Source of the DNA: Cyclobacterium amurskyense
GTDB taxonomy: Bacteria > Bacteroidota > Bacteroidia > Cytophagales > Cyclobacteriaceae
DNA length: 64,000 nt
Assembly (NCBI RefSeq): GCF_001050135.1
Contig: NZ_CP012040.1
Span: forward strand, 558,001-622,000
Direction: 5' to 3'
The notes under the pieces: model-generated
What the model saw: the letters and a program-made list of their open reading frames with translations, nothing else
Database searches by the model: none
What the model was told of the DNA's origin: nothing
In this document: positions 18,159 through 26,682 of the stretch, piece by piece
Layout: every line of letters starts with the position of its first letter
Position numbering within the stretch: position 1 is the first letter of the stretch
Program-made: the position numbers and the translations under genes

Positions 18159-18493
18159 TTGTGTATTAATTTAGAATAAGAAAATTGGTTTTTGCTTCAC
18201 ACTATAGACATTCAATCGCTCACCACAATTACCTAATCTTAGCTTCAAAGCCATATAGTTCTATCAATTAACAAGTACCGTTAACTCTGAACATATATTA
18301 AACTTAGATTTTGCAGACGGATTTGTAATGATAAGAGGGGCAATCATTAGGAAGTCTAGCCTTCCTGAGACTGGCCATATCACGGTTATGGTGAACATAA
18401 CTAACCGTCAAGTAGCGTTGAAAATAGCAAGGATGGACTGATTTAGAGGTGATGCTATCTGCTTTTAGGATATATATTGGCTATTTCATCAAG
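18159..18493. other. 335-bp gap with one weak hairpin
   Basis: No gene or RNA seen. It contains GGTTATG gtgaa CATAACT (about 18383-18402). It must hold the promoter of the TlpA-like gene on the left and the 3' end of the ECF operon on the right. Confidence 0.4.
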
Positions 18494-19717
18494 TTAAATA
18501 AATTCTAAAACTACTTTTTGCATGATTTGCTTTAAGTTCATTTCACCTTTGCCAAAGGCCAACAAATCTTTTGCTTTGGCTGAAATCTCAACAGTCCCTG
18601 GCATTTGGCAAGTATTACAACTGGGCATGGTTAACTGCAACAGCACTCGCTCATTTGGAGCAATGCTCTTGATCGTTTTTCCATAGGTGGTAAACTGCTT
18701 GGTAATTTCATTCAAAAATTCCGGATAAAGGCCAACGACCTTGTCATCTCTTTCTTTTTCGGTTATATTTTTAAGATTCAAAGTAGGGAAATCATAAAAC
18801 CCCTTATTTTTCCTTATCGAAGAAAATAGATTAATGGAATAAATTACTCCAAAACCTGGGAGAATCTGAACGGATGGTTTTTGTTGGATATAGTAGTTTG
18901 CTGACAAATCTATCTGATACAATCGCTCAAGAATTGAAGCGAAAACCAGTAAATCTTGTGCGATTTTAGTGGTACCCAAACTTGAAAATTGAATGCGGGT
19001 TATGGCCTCTTCCCTATTTATTTTTCCAGTTGAAAAATCAGTTAAATCGGATTTAGTAATAGCTGCACTAACATTATTATCAACCTTATGGGTGTCATTT
19101 ATATTGAATGCCAATCCAGAATCTTTGTTTTCAATCAATACAACCAACAACTTATCATCTGGAGCCATCTGAGATATCAGTGGGCCATAATCCAGCAAAT
19201 AGGTTATTAAGTTTTCTTTATCTATATCATTACGATCTGATTTAAAACCCTGGATGCTTTTCGTTAAGGTCGACGTTTTCCCCAAACCAATATTGGATTC
19301 AAATGTTTGATCTCCAATGAAACTTTGCATGTTGACCGCTCCCTTTGTTGGTACTGTAGTACTGTCTGAAAAAGGCTTGCTATTATATAAATGAAACCCA
19401 TTAAAAACTTGGTCTCTAATGTCAATAGCTATCATTACCCCAAAACCTTTGATATACTGGGAGCGCATTTTATTAGACTTACCAGAATGTAATCTAAGGT
19501 TGTTTTGTGGTATTGGCTGGTCCATATCCAAAACCATCACTTCTCCATTTGACACTATTGATAAGGCCTGTGACTTCGCTTGGGGAGTAATCAAACCTTC
19601 AAGAATGGTTTCCGCTACCTCGATATCTTTTTTCATCAAGATATGATCAATGTCTTGAGCCTCAACTCCTTGTATAAAAAGAATTAGCAACAGCAATAAC
19701 ATAAAGTAAGTTCTCAT
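18494..19717 (-). CDS. Secreted protein with two tandem copies of an unnamed domain
   Basis: 407 residues, signal peptide to about A20. I do not recognise the family, but it has an internal duplication. Residues 91-94 and 288-291 are both GFGV, followed by an aromatic strand. 172-194 (TYLLDYGPLISQMAPDDKLL) aligns with 340-362 (KQFTTYGKTIKSIAPNERVL). ITKSDLTDFSTGKIN (220-234) aligns with EISAKAKDLLAFGKGEMN (377-394). Only the second copy has CNTC (C367, C370). It is the third gene of the ECF sigma operon, 2 bp after the anti-sigma-like gene, so it is probably the output or sensor of that envelope-stress circuit. Confidence 0.8.
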   Translation of the reverse strand: MRTYFMLLLLLILFIQGVEAQDIDHILMKKDIEVAETILEGLITPQAKSQALSIVSNGEVMVLDMDQPIPQNNLRLHSGKSNKMRSQYIKGFGVMIAIDIRDQVFNGFHLYNSKPFSDSTTVPTKGAVNMQSFIGDQTFESNIGLGKTSTLTKSIQGFKSDRNDIDKENLITYLLDYGPLISQMAPDDKLLVVLIENKDSGLAFNINDTHKVDNNVSAAITKSDLTDFSTGKINREEAITRIQFSSLGTTKIAQDLLVFASILERLYQIDLSANYYIQQKPSVQILPGFGVIYSINLFSSIRKNKGFYDFPTLNLKNITEKERDDKVVGLYPEFLNEITKQFTTYGKTIKSIAPNERVLLQLTMPSCNTCQMPGTVEISAKAKDLLAFGKGEMNLKQIMQKVVLEFI

Positions 19718-19719
19718 AT

Positions 19720-20550
19720 TTATTCATGTTTAAGGTTCCCATTAAGGTAATAATGGTCAGATAAGAATTCATTTGATTCGGACAGTAGCATTTCTTTATC
19801 TGCCTCTATTCCTGCCAGCACCATCTGAAGGTACAAGATGTCGTTTTCCCGCATACCCTGCATCTCAGCCATCATGACTTTTAAGATTTCATTGGTACGA
19901 AAAAGCTGTTGCTCTCCAATTTCATCTACTAGTTTTCTGTAGTGATCCTCGTTAATGGTTTGCCCGTTTTCTATAACTTCCTTCAATTTATTAGACACCT
20001 TTTTTTCCAATTGGTCAAATTCCTTCCTAACCAATGATTGTGGAACCAGGTACCCTTCTGAAAGCTGATCTAGAATCTTTAATGAGGCCAGGCTTTCCTG
20101 ATCAAGAAGTTTTTCTATATTATGTATCCTCGCTTCCAAGCCTGTTGAAGCACCATTCTCACCTTGGTTAATTAAAGCATCTGATTCCATTAGTTTTTCT
20201 CCATTACCAAAAGTTATAAGTAGACCGTTTGAATTTGAATAAACACTTAATCCAGTCATCTTGGCAGTGAAAATCAATAATCCGACAATTACCCCCAAGA
20301 CGGCAACCAGCCTTACAACTGGCTTGGACCAAAGGGAAGCAGTTGGTGCTGGTAGTAATAAGGGAGGGGGTACAGGAATATCTTCTAAATTGTTCAAATA
20401 GCCACGGATACGCATAAAGTCCTTGTGGTCTTTATTCAATTCCTGATTTTCCGCCAACTCCCCGGCTACCTCTTTCTTTTCGTCTGAGGACAATTCCCCA
20501 TAGAGGTAAGCCATTAATCTATCTTTATTAGTGCTATTCTCCATAACCAA
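19720..20550 (-). CDS. Anti-sigma-factor-like membrane protein
   Basis: 276 residues. The N-terminal cytoplasmic part (1-76) begins with DRLMAYLYGELSSDEKKEVAGEL, the usual start of an anti-sigma domain, but has no HxxxCxxC zinc motif. One membrane helix spans about 79-97. The long periplasmic part (about 120-276) is charged and helical, with heptad-like spacing (coiled coil likely). The gene overlaps the sigma gene by 17 bp, or by 11 bp if the internal ATG (MENSTN) is used. It probably holds the sigma factor at the membrane. Confidence 0.8.
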   Translation of the reverse strand: MVMENSTNKDRLMAYLYGELSSDEKKEVAGELAENQELNKDHKDFMRIRGYLNNLEDIPVPPPLLLPAPTASLWSKPVVRLVAVLGVIVGLLIFTAKMTGLSVYSNSNGLLITFGNGEKLMESDALINQGENGASTGLEARIHNIEKLLDQESLASLKILDQLSEGYLVPQSLVRKEFDQLEKKVSNKLKEVIENGQTINEDHYRKLVDEIGEQQLFRTNEILKVMMAEMQGMRENDILYLQMVLAGIEADKEMLLSESNEFLSDHYYLNGNLKHE

Positions 20551-21136
20551 AGCTATTTTGATTGATGTTCATTTTGTTTAAATACTTTCTTAGGTGTTTG
20601 AATGCATAATACAGCCTGGATTTGACTGTATTTTCTGATTCGCCCAAAATTTCTGCTATTTCTCTAAATTTCAATCCCTCAAATTCTTTCATAATCAAGA
20701 CACTTCGTTGTTCTTCTGGCAACTCCATTACCCCCTTCTCCAGGCATAATCTAAGTTCCTGGTCCATCATTAATGACTCAGGATCACCCGAAGGTGAAAT
20801 GTAATCTGCACGAAAATCCCCCTTCGCTTCAGAGGAAGAATTTATACTTTCATATCTACGATTTGTTGTCTTTCGCCTTTCCCCAAGACAATGGTTGTGT
20901 AAGATGGTATACAACCAAGTTTGAAATTTGGCAGCATCTTTTAATGCAGGCAATTTGAGCCACACAGTTATGAAAGTTTGCTGACTCACTTCCATCGCTG
21001 CATCATAATCACCTAGAATCCTTAAGGAATAATTAAACACTCTCTTGTACCAACTCTTCACCAGTAACCCCTGGGCAATGGGATCTCCTTTTTGAGCCCT
21101 TTGGATAATCTGGTCGTCTGGATTTATTTTATTCAT
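20534..21136 (-). CDS. ECF-family RNA polymerase sigma factor
   Basis: 200 residues. Region 2 spans about 25-90 (VFNYSLRILGDYDAAMEVSQQTFITVWLK and the -10-binding AKFQTWLYTILHN); region 4 spans about 135-190 (LPEEQRSVLIMKEFEGLKFREIAEILG and the recognition helix ENTVKSRLYYAFKHL). It directs polymerase to envelope-stress-type promoters. It leads a three-gene operon with an anti-sigma-like membrane protein and a secreted two-repeat protein. Autoregulation is likely for the class, but no sigma-specific motif could be identified upstream. Confidence 0.92.
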   Translation of the reverse strand: MNKINPDDQIIQRAQKGDPIAQGLLVKSWYKRVFNYSLRILGDYDAAMEVSQQTFITVWLKLPALKDAAKFQTWLYTILHNHCLGERRKTTNRRYESINSSSEAKGDFRADYISPSGDPESLMMDQELRLCLEKGVMELPEEQRSVLIMKEFEGLKFREIAEILGESENTVKSRLYYAFKHLRKYLNKMNINQNSFGYGE

Positions 21137-21346
21137 AGGGAAATCTACTAGGATAAATGGTCTAATGCTAAGATGCTTTCAATGTCAATTTAGTTTTACT
21201 AACCGACATTTTTTTTCATTATTTTTTTTCTTAGCAAAACAATGCCCCCCATTTCCCACATAAATCCCATCCAAGGTTCCAATTTTTTCCTTACCTGGTT
21301 TCTTTCCCAATAATTGATGCTATTTTTGTTCTTTGGAAAGAAAGGC

Positions 21347-22582
21347 ATGACATATCAAATCAAGGCGTTTGAAAACGGAATAAGAGTTGTACACCAGGAA
21401 GTAACAAGTACCCGACTGGTCCATTGTGGGTTTATTCTTGACATCGGCAGCAGAGATGAAACTGAAGAGCAGGTGGGGTTAGCGCATTTTTGGGAACACA
21501 TGGCTTTTAAAGGCACAAAAAAAAGAAAGGCCTTTCACATCCTAAACAGATTAGACTCTGTAGGTGGTGAGCTTAATGCCTATACCACCAAAGAGAAAAT
21601 ATGTTTCTACGCAACCGTATTGCAGCAGCACTGGAACAAAGCAGCGGATTTGCTTTGTGACATCACCTTCAATAGTACTTTCCCTCCCAAACAAATAGAA
21701 AAAGAACGACAGGTAATATTGGAGGAAATGTCCATGTACCGGGATTCACCTGACGATGCCCTTCAGGATGAATTTGACAGTTTGCTTTTTCCCAACCATT
21801 CCCTGGGCTACAATATTCTGGGTACAGAGAACTCGGTAAAAAATTTCACCCAGGAGGATTTCATCAATTTCATTGCTCAACACATGGATACCTCTCGAAT
21901 TGTGGTCTCTGTGGTGGGCAATATCAGTTTCAAAAAAGCCCTCAACCGACTAAGCCCTTTATTAAGCAATATTCCTAGTTCAACAAGTTCCGTTAGAAGA
22001 CCCCCTTCTCTGCACTATAAGCCAGAGACCATTGCTTTCCACAAGGACATCACACAGGCCAATTGCGCCTTGGGCAAGCCTGCATTTTCGATAGATGACC
22101 CAAGAAGATTTAAACTTCATTTGCTAAACAATATATTGGGAGGCCCCAGCATGAACTCAAGGCTAAACATGGCTTTGCGAGAAAAACATGGGCTTGTTTA
22201 CAGCATTGAATCTGTCTATCAAGCATTTACTGACACGGGCTTTATAGGAATCTATTATGGAACAGAAGAAAAAGCTGCTGAAAAAGCCCGTAAAATCGTT
22301 TTAAAAGAAATTCACCGCATATGTACCAAGAAACTTGGAAGCATGCAGCTCCATATGGGCAAAGAACAAGCCATAGGTCAAATGGCCATGGCTGAGGAAA
22401 ATTATGCCGGTTTGATGCTTGTGTATGGAAAAACCTTATTGGATAAAGGAAAAATTGAACGGCTTGAAGATATTTTTTCAAGCATTCGTTCAGCAACAGC
22501 CGAAGAGCTTATGGAGCTGGCCAATGAAATATACGATGTGGATAAATTCAGTTTTTTAACCTATCTGCCAAAACAATTATGA
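21347..22582 (+). CDS. M16-family zinc peptidase
   Basis: 411 residues from the chosen start. The catalytic inverted motif HxxEH is HFWEH (H47, E50, H51), and the third zinc ligand is expected in the ERQVILEEM segment. The later ALREKHGLVYSIESVYQAF is the typical second M16 domain. I prefer ATG at 21347 (after GGAAAGAAAGG) over the upstream in-frame ATG at 21314, which would add eleven residues (MMLFLFFGKKG). It is a single M16 subunit that probably dimerises. It overlaps the methyltransferase by 4 bp. Confidence 0.92.
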   Translation: MTYQIKAFENGIRVVHQEVTSTRLVHCGFILDIGSRDETEEQVGLAHFWEHMAFKGTKKRKAFHILNRLDSVGGELNAYTTKEKICFYATVLQQHWNKAADLLCDITFNSTFPPKQIEKERQVILEEMSMYRDSPDDALQDEFDSLLFPNHSLGYNILGTENSVKNFTQEDFINFIAQHMDTSRIVVSVVGNISFKKALNRLSPLLSNIPSSTSSVRRPPSLHYKPETIAFHKDITQANCALGKPAFSIDDPRRFKLHLLNNILGGPSMNSRLNMALREKHGLVYSIESVYQAFTDTGFIGIYYGTEEKAAEKARKIVLKEIHRICTKKLGSMQLHMGKEQAIGQMAMAEENYAGLMLVYGKTLLDKGKIERLEDIFSSIRSATAEELMELANEIYDVDKFSFLTYLPKQL

Positions 22583-23217
22583 TTGACGAAGAACTATTAA
22601 ACTATTGTGAACAAAACAGTGGTGAGGAAGACGCACTGCTTCAATTGATCCGTAGACAAACTAATCTAAAAGTACTAAAACCCCGAATGCTATCTGGACA
22701 CTTGCAGGGCAAAATGCTGGAGTTGTTCGTGAAAATGACAGGCGGTAAAAATGTTTTGGAGATTGGGACGTTTACAGGATATGCTTCTATATTTTTAGCT
22801 AGAGGTTTGGCAAGCAAAGGCAAACTGACAACAATTGATGTCAATGAAGAATTGGAAGAAATGGTGCGTGGTTTTTTCAACCAATCGGGCTTAATGGATA
22901 AAATCGATTACAGAATTGGCAATGCTCTTGAAGTGATTCCCACCTTAACGGAGCCTTTGGATTTTGTTTTTATAGATGCAGACAAACGCAATTATGTCAA
23001 TTACTTTGATCTTGTGGTTGACAAAATGAAGCCAGGAGGTTTAATATTGGCCGATAATATTTTATGGTCTGGGAAAGTCCTGGCTAAAAACCGTAAAAAA
23101 TTAGACAGAGATACTGCCGCCATATTGGCTTACAATGAAAAAGTCAATGCGGATCAACGTGTAGAGAATGTAATTTTACCGATAAGGGATGGCATCATGC
23201 TTGCCAGGAAACTTTAA
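22579..23217 (+). CDS. Class I SAM-dependent O-methyltransferase
   Basis: 212 residues. The SAM site is NVLEIGTFTGYASIFLA, followed by TTIDVNEELEE and the metal-binding-type block FVFIDADKRNY and LADNILWSGKV, as in the catechol/caffeoyl-CoA-type O-methyltransferase family (DUF1442/methyltransf_3). The substrate is not predictable. It is translationally coupled to the M16 peptidase (ATGA) and 5 bp before the transglycosylase gene, so all three are one transcript. Confidence 0.9.
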   Translation: MIDEELLNYCEQNSGEEDALLQLIRRQTNLKVLKPRMLSGHLQGKMLELFVKMTGGKNVLEIGTFTGYASIFLARGLASKGKLTTIDVNEELEEMVRGFFNQSGLMDKIDYRIGNALEVIPTLTEPLDFVFIDADKRNYVNYFDLVVDKMKPGGLILADNILWSGKVLAKNRKKLDRDTAAILAYNEKVNADQRVENVILPIRDGIMLARKL

Positions 23218-23222
23218 CCGGA

Positions 23223-24836
23223 ATGAGGATGAAAAAAACAGTAATTGCCAGTATTTTATTTTTTATAACTATTTACCTCCCTGTTTTTGGACAAGTACCT
23301 CAGGTACCTCGTGTCATAGACTTTGCAGGGATCACTTTAAAGCTAAACGAGGCAGCCCGAAAAGACATTCAGGCAGATGTAGATGCTCAATATAGAAGCG
23401 CTTCGCATTTTCAGGTGAAGCTGGACAGGGTAAACCTTTACATGCCTATTATAGAAAGAGTTCTTAGAGAAGAAGGAGTCCCTGATGACTTCAAATTTTT
23501 AGCCATACAAGAGAGCAGTCTGATTTCCGACGCCGTTTCCACTTCAAATGCCGTTGGTTTCTGGCAGTTTAAGAAAGGTACTGCAGAAGAAGTCTTCATG
23601 AGAGTGGACAATGAAGTAGATGAACGTAAAAGCATTGTTTCCTCCACAAGAGGAGCTGCCAAATACCTAAAGAAGCACCAAAGGTACATGGAAAATTGGG
23701 CCACTACCCTTGTCTCCTATCAAATGGGACTGGGAGGAGCCAGGAGCTACTATAAAGACAAATACAAGGGACACAGAAGTATGGATATCGATAGAAACAC
23801 CTATTGGTACCTCAAGAAGTTCCTCGCACACAAAATTGCTTACCAAGGCCAACTTGGCAAAATGGTGAGTAATGGAAATTATTTACATGAATACCATGTG
23901 AAAGGCCCCAGCAATCTTAAGTCTGTAGCCAAAACGTTGGGAGTTAGCGAAAACCACCTTAAAGAATACAACAAATGGTCATTGAAGGGTAGCATTCCTG
24001 GTGACCGAACTTACACGGTTACCTATATCTTAAATGGTATCGTTCCTGAACGCCCTCTACTGGCCAACAATCCACTTCCCAGTAATGGTAGCGGTTTACT
24101 TCCAGGAAGATCCAATGTCAAGGGATTCCCAAAGATCACTGGCAACAGTGGTAACTCAAAGCAAGCCAATCAAATAAAAATAAATGGCATTAAAGGAATT
24201 GTGGCGATATCGAACAACCAAAGTCAACTTGCCATTCAGGCGGGTATAAGCGAAGGGAAATTGAGACGGGCAAATGATTTAAAACCCTCAGACCCCATCC
24301 AACCTGGTGCCTATTACTATACAAAAAACAAAAAAAGCAAAGCAAAAACTCCGGAACATATTGTCCAACCTGGGGAGACCTTATGGAGTATCTCTCAATT
24401 GTACGGCATTCGAAAACACTCGCTCATGGCCAAAAACAGGATCTATAAAGACGAACAACTTCTTCCCGGAATGGTGTTGCGGCTAAGGAAATACTATAAG
24501 AAAAATGAGACGATTGAAAGGGTGAAATTGTCCCCTCCTCCTGTACAGGTGGTGAGCAACCAAGCTCCTGCGCAGCAAAAGCCAACAACAAGTAGTCAGC
24601 CTCCTGCTCCAGTAACACAACCAGTACCGGCTAAAAAATACGAAAGTCCTAAACCACAACCTCAACCCACTTCAGAGCTCCCCCCTTCTTATAAGGAGCA
24701 CTTGGTAAAACCTGGGGACACCCTCTATTCTATTTCCAGAAACTATGGGGTAACGGTGCAGGAATTGAGAAATTGGAACAATATAGGAGAAGATAATCTA
24801 CTCTCTGTAGGACAAAAACTGGAAATTCGAAAATAA
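23223..24836 (+). CDS. Lytic transglycosylase with LysM domains (MltD-like)
   Basis: 537 residues, signal peptide to about G23. The SLT domain lies at about 70-210, with catalytic glutamate E97 in KFLAIQESSL and the downstream VGFWQFKKGTAEEV. A divergent LysM-like stretch is near 224-270. Two clear LysM domains are at 379-421 (HIVQPGETLWSISQLYG) and 493-535 (HLVKPGDTLYSISRNYG), joined by a Pro/Gln-rich linker. It cleaves peptidoglycan glycan strands to anhydro-muropeptides in the periplasm. It is the third gene of the M16/methyltransferase run. Confidence 0.93.
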   Translation: MRMKKTVIASILFFITIYLPVFGQVPQVPRVIDFAGITLKLNEAARKDIQADVDAQYRSASHFQVKLDRVNLYMPIIERVLREEGVPDDFKFLAIQESSLISDAVSTSNAVGFWQFKKGTAEEVFMRVDNEVDERKSIVSSTRGAAKYLKKHQRYMENWATTLVSYQMGLGGARSYYKDKYKGHRSMDIDRNTYWYLKKFLAHKIAYQGQLGKMVSNGNYLHEYHVKGPSNLKSVAKTLGVSENHLKEYNKWSLKGSIPGDRTYTVTYILNGIVPERPLLANNPLPSNGSGLLPGRSNVKGFPKITGNSGNSKQANQIKINGIKGIVAISNNQSQLAIQAGISEGKLRRANDLKPSDPIQPGAYYYTKNKKSKAKTPEHIVQPGETLWSISQLYGIRKHSLMAKNRIYKDEQLLPGMVLRLRKYYKKNETIERVKLSPPPVQVVSNQAPAQQKPTTSSQPPAPVTQPVPAKKYESPKPQPQPTSELPPSYKEHLVKPGDTLYSISRNYGVTVQELRNWNNIGEDNLLSVGQKLEIRK

Positions 24837-24880
24837 ATAAAATAATTGACTGTATATTTGTATTTGACTGTCTATTCGCC

Positions 24881-25873
24881 ATGCACACAAGGATTGTTTT
24901 ATTACTATTTCTACTATTAGCCACGAAAATCAGCCTTGTACAGGCTCAGGATGCCTTGTCTAAAGCAGATACAGTTATCATCGGTGGGGATACCCTCGTT
25001 ATGCTGGGAGACTCATTGATATTCACTACAGAAGTAGAGCCTATTTATTGGAAACAAGGGGGAAACTTCAATCTTAGCCTACAGCAAGTAAGCCTTAGTA
25101 ACTGGGCATCTGGTGGAGCCAGTTCCTTTGCTTTGAATACAGGTTTACAGCTTTTTGCTAATTATAAAAAAGAGAATATCATCTGGGACACCAAACTCAC
25201 TATCAATTACGGGATAAACAGGCAAACGGGAAGGGCTTACCCAACCAGAAAATCCAATGACAACTTTATTTTTATAAGCAAATATGGCCGCCAACTAAGT
25301 AAGAAAATATACCTTTCCACTCAGATTGATGCGCGAACACAATTGCTGGAAGGTTACCGATATTTCCGGCCCTCGGGGGCTGAAAGAGACAGTAGAAGTC
25401 GACTTTCTGATTTCCTGAGTCCAGGTTATGTCCAATCTTCTACTGGTTTGAATTACCAGACTACTTTTAAAAACAACGGGAAGTTTTCTTCAATCTTATC
25501 TCCATTTACAGGAAGGTTTACCGTAGTGTTGGACGATTCTCTGAGTATGGCAGGTGCATTTGGGGTAGTTCCTGGAGAGAAAGTAAGACCTGAAGCAGGT
25601 ATTTCTTTGGGCTCTTCAGCCGATTTCCAAGTAATGGAAAACATAAGGTGGAAAATGGACCTTAACCTCTTTACCAATTATGAAAAGCTGGGCAACACGG
25701 TTGTCAATTTCAATTCTGTAATTAGCTTAAAGGTAAACAAATACATTACCACCAGAATTGAGACCATTATGATTTACGATGAAAAGGTATATATACCTCA
25801 GGACGATGGACCAGCTACTCGTGCCATACAACTGCAGAACCTGCTTAATTTCGGAATTGGACTGGACTTTTAA
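24881..25873 (+). CDS. DUF3078 domain-containing protein
   Basis: 330 residues with a signal peptide (to about A22). The body has alternating beta strands with typical motifs YWKQGGNFNLSLQQVSLSNW and ASGGASSFALNTGL, and a barrel-like end QLQNLLNFGIGLDF. This is the DUF3078 family, probably a small outer-membrane barrel; function unknown. It starts 44 bp after the transglycosylase and may share its transcript, which fits an envelope role. Confidence 0.85.
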   Translation: MHTRIVLLLFLLLATKISLVQAQDALSKADTVIIGGDTLVMLGDSLIFTTEVEPIYWKQGGNFNLSLQQVSLSNWASGGASSFALNTGLQLFANYKKENIIWDTKLTINYGINRQTGRAYPTRKSNDNFIFISKYGRQLSKKIYLSTQIDARTQLLEGYRYFRPSGAERDSRSRLSDFLSPGYVQSSTGLNYQTTFKNNGKFSSILSPFTGRFTVVLDDSLSMAGAFGVVPGEKVRPEAGISLGSSADFQVMENIRWKMDLNLFTNYEKLGNTVVNFNSVISLKVNKYITTRIETIMIYDEKVYIPQDDGPATRAIQLQNLLNFGIGLDF

Positions 25874-26097
25874 CCTGGGTCTGCAAGCTTGAGTATCCCT
25901 AATGAATTCAATTTACCCATTAACTCTAAATTACAGGCATATCCCACCATTTGCAATCGATAGCTAAGGGATAATCCTCTGGAAAAAAAGTGCAGTTAGG
26001 ATTTGATTCTAGCAGCATTAATGGATTGCTCCTACAACAATAGAACGTACTGTTCTAACCGCCTATTATTAGATTTAAAAACAACTCTGAATTGGGC

Positions 26098-26682
26098 TTA
26101 AAAATCAGCCTCAAGACCAAAGCGCTTTTTCAATTCTTTCAATGCCGGAGACTTCTCCATGAGATAAGTTAATTTTTCTCTGGAAGTATACAGATTCTTC
26201 AAAGGATCCACAGCTTGCTCCGTGATTTCAAAAGTAACCTCCACATCAGGTTGTCTTAATTTCCTCCTTAATATACCTGTTAGTTCTGGTTTCAACTTGG
26301 GAAAAAGATCCTCATGTAACCCAGAACTAAGCATAAATACAACCTCTCTGTTCCTCAGCTCAAATGGTTGATTAAGCAAAGCCATTTCCATGTTTTTGTG
26401 GTCCTTCTTGAAGTCCTCCAAAATTTCTTCAAAAACACCCTTAATGGTATCTAGATTAAGTGGGTGCTTAGGGATGCTCTCATCCAATTCAGGAAGGTCT
26501 TCAATTTCGCTTTCCTTTTTAGGCGAAACTTCTAAAGGCCTTTCTTTGATTTGTTTTTTAACAGCCTTAAGATTAGAAGGAATAGTAATGGTCTTTCTAA
26601 TTACCGGAGCAGGGTTGGGTTCGCTGGCGGACTTTGAATGTCCTGCTCCCTCAGCCTTTTTTTCGGGTTCATTCTCTAGGCT
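26098..26682 (-). CDS. dnaX: dnaX tau-specific C-terminal extension, read by -1 frameshift
   Basis: This frame has no good start of its own. It is continuous with the gamma frame if the ribosome or RNA polymerase slips -1 in the A10 run: no stop occurs from the run down to 26098. It adds 194 residues, giving a tau of about 575 residues. The first 65 are a Lys/Pro/Glu-rich linker; the rest (LNLDTIKGVFEEILEDFKKD and KNLYTSREKLTYLMEKSPAL) resemble the folded tau C-terminal domain that contacts the polymerase alpha subunit in other bacteria. The preserved frame beyond the stop argues that the extension is used. Confidence 0.8.
   Translation of the reverse strand, partial: SLENEPEKKAEGAGHSKSASEPNPAPVIRKTITIPSNLKAVKKQIKERPLEVSPKKESEIEDLPELDESIPKHPLNLDTIKGVFEEILEDFKKDHKNMEMALLNQPFELRNREVVFMLSSGLHEDLFPKLKPELTGILRRKLRQPDVEVTFEITEQAVDPLKNLYTSREKLTYLMEKSPALKELKKRFGLEADF

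Noticed and set aside
21314..21346. Upstream ATG for the M16 peptidase
   Set aside because: It adds MMLFLFFGKKG, too short for a signal peptide and not family-like; ATG at 21347 follows GGAAAGAAAGG.
26041..26057. Palindrome AGAACGTACTGTTCT between the DUF3078 gene and dnaX
   Set aside because: A single 5-bp-arm palindrome in a 3'-3' gap with no promoter near it; too little to call a site.
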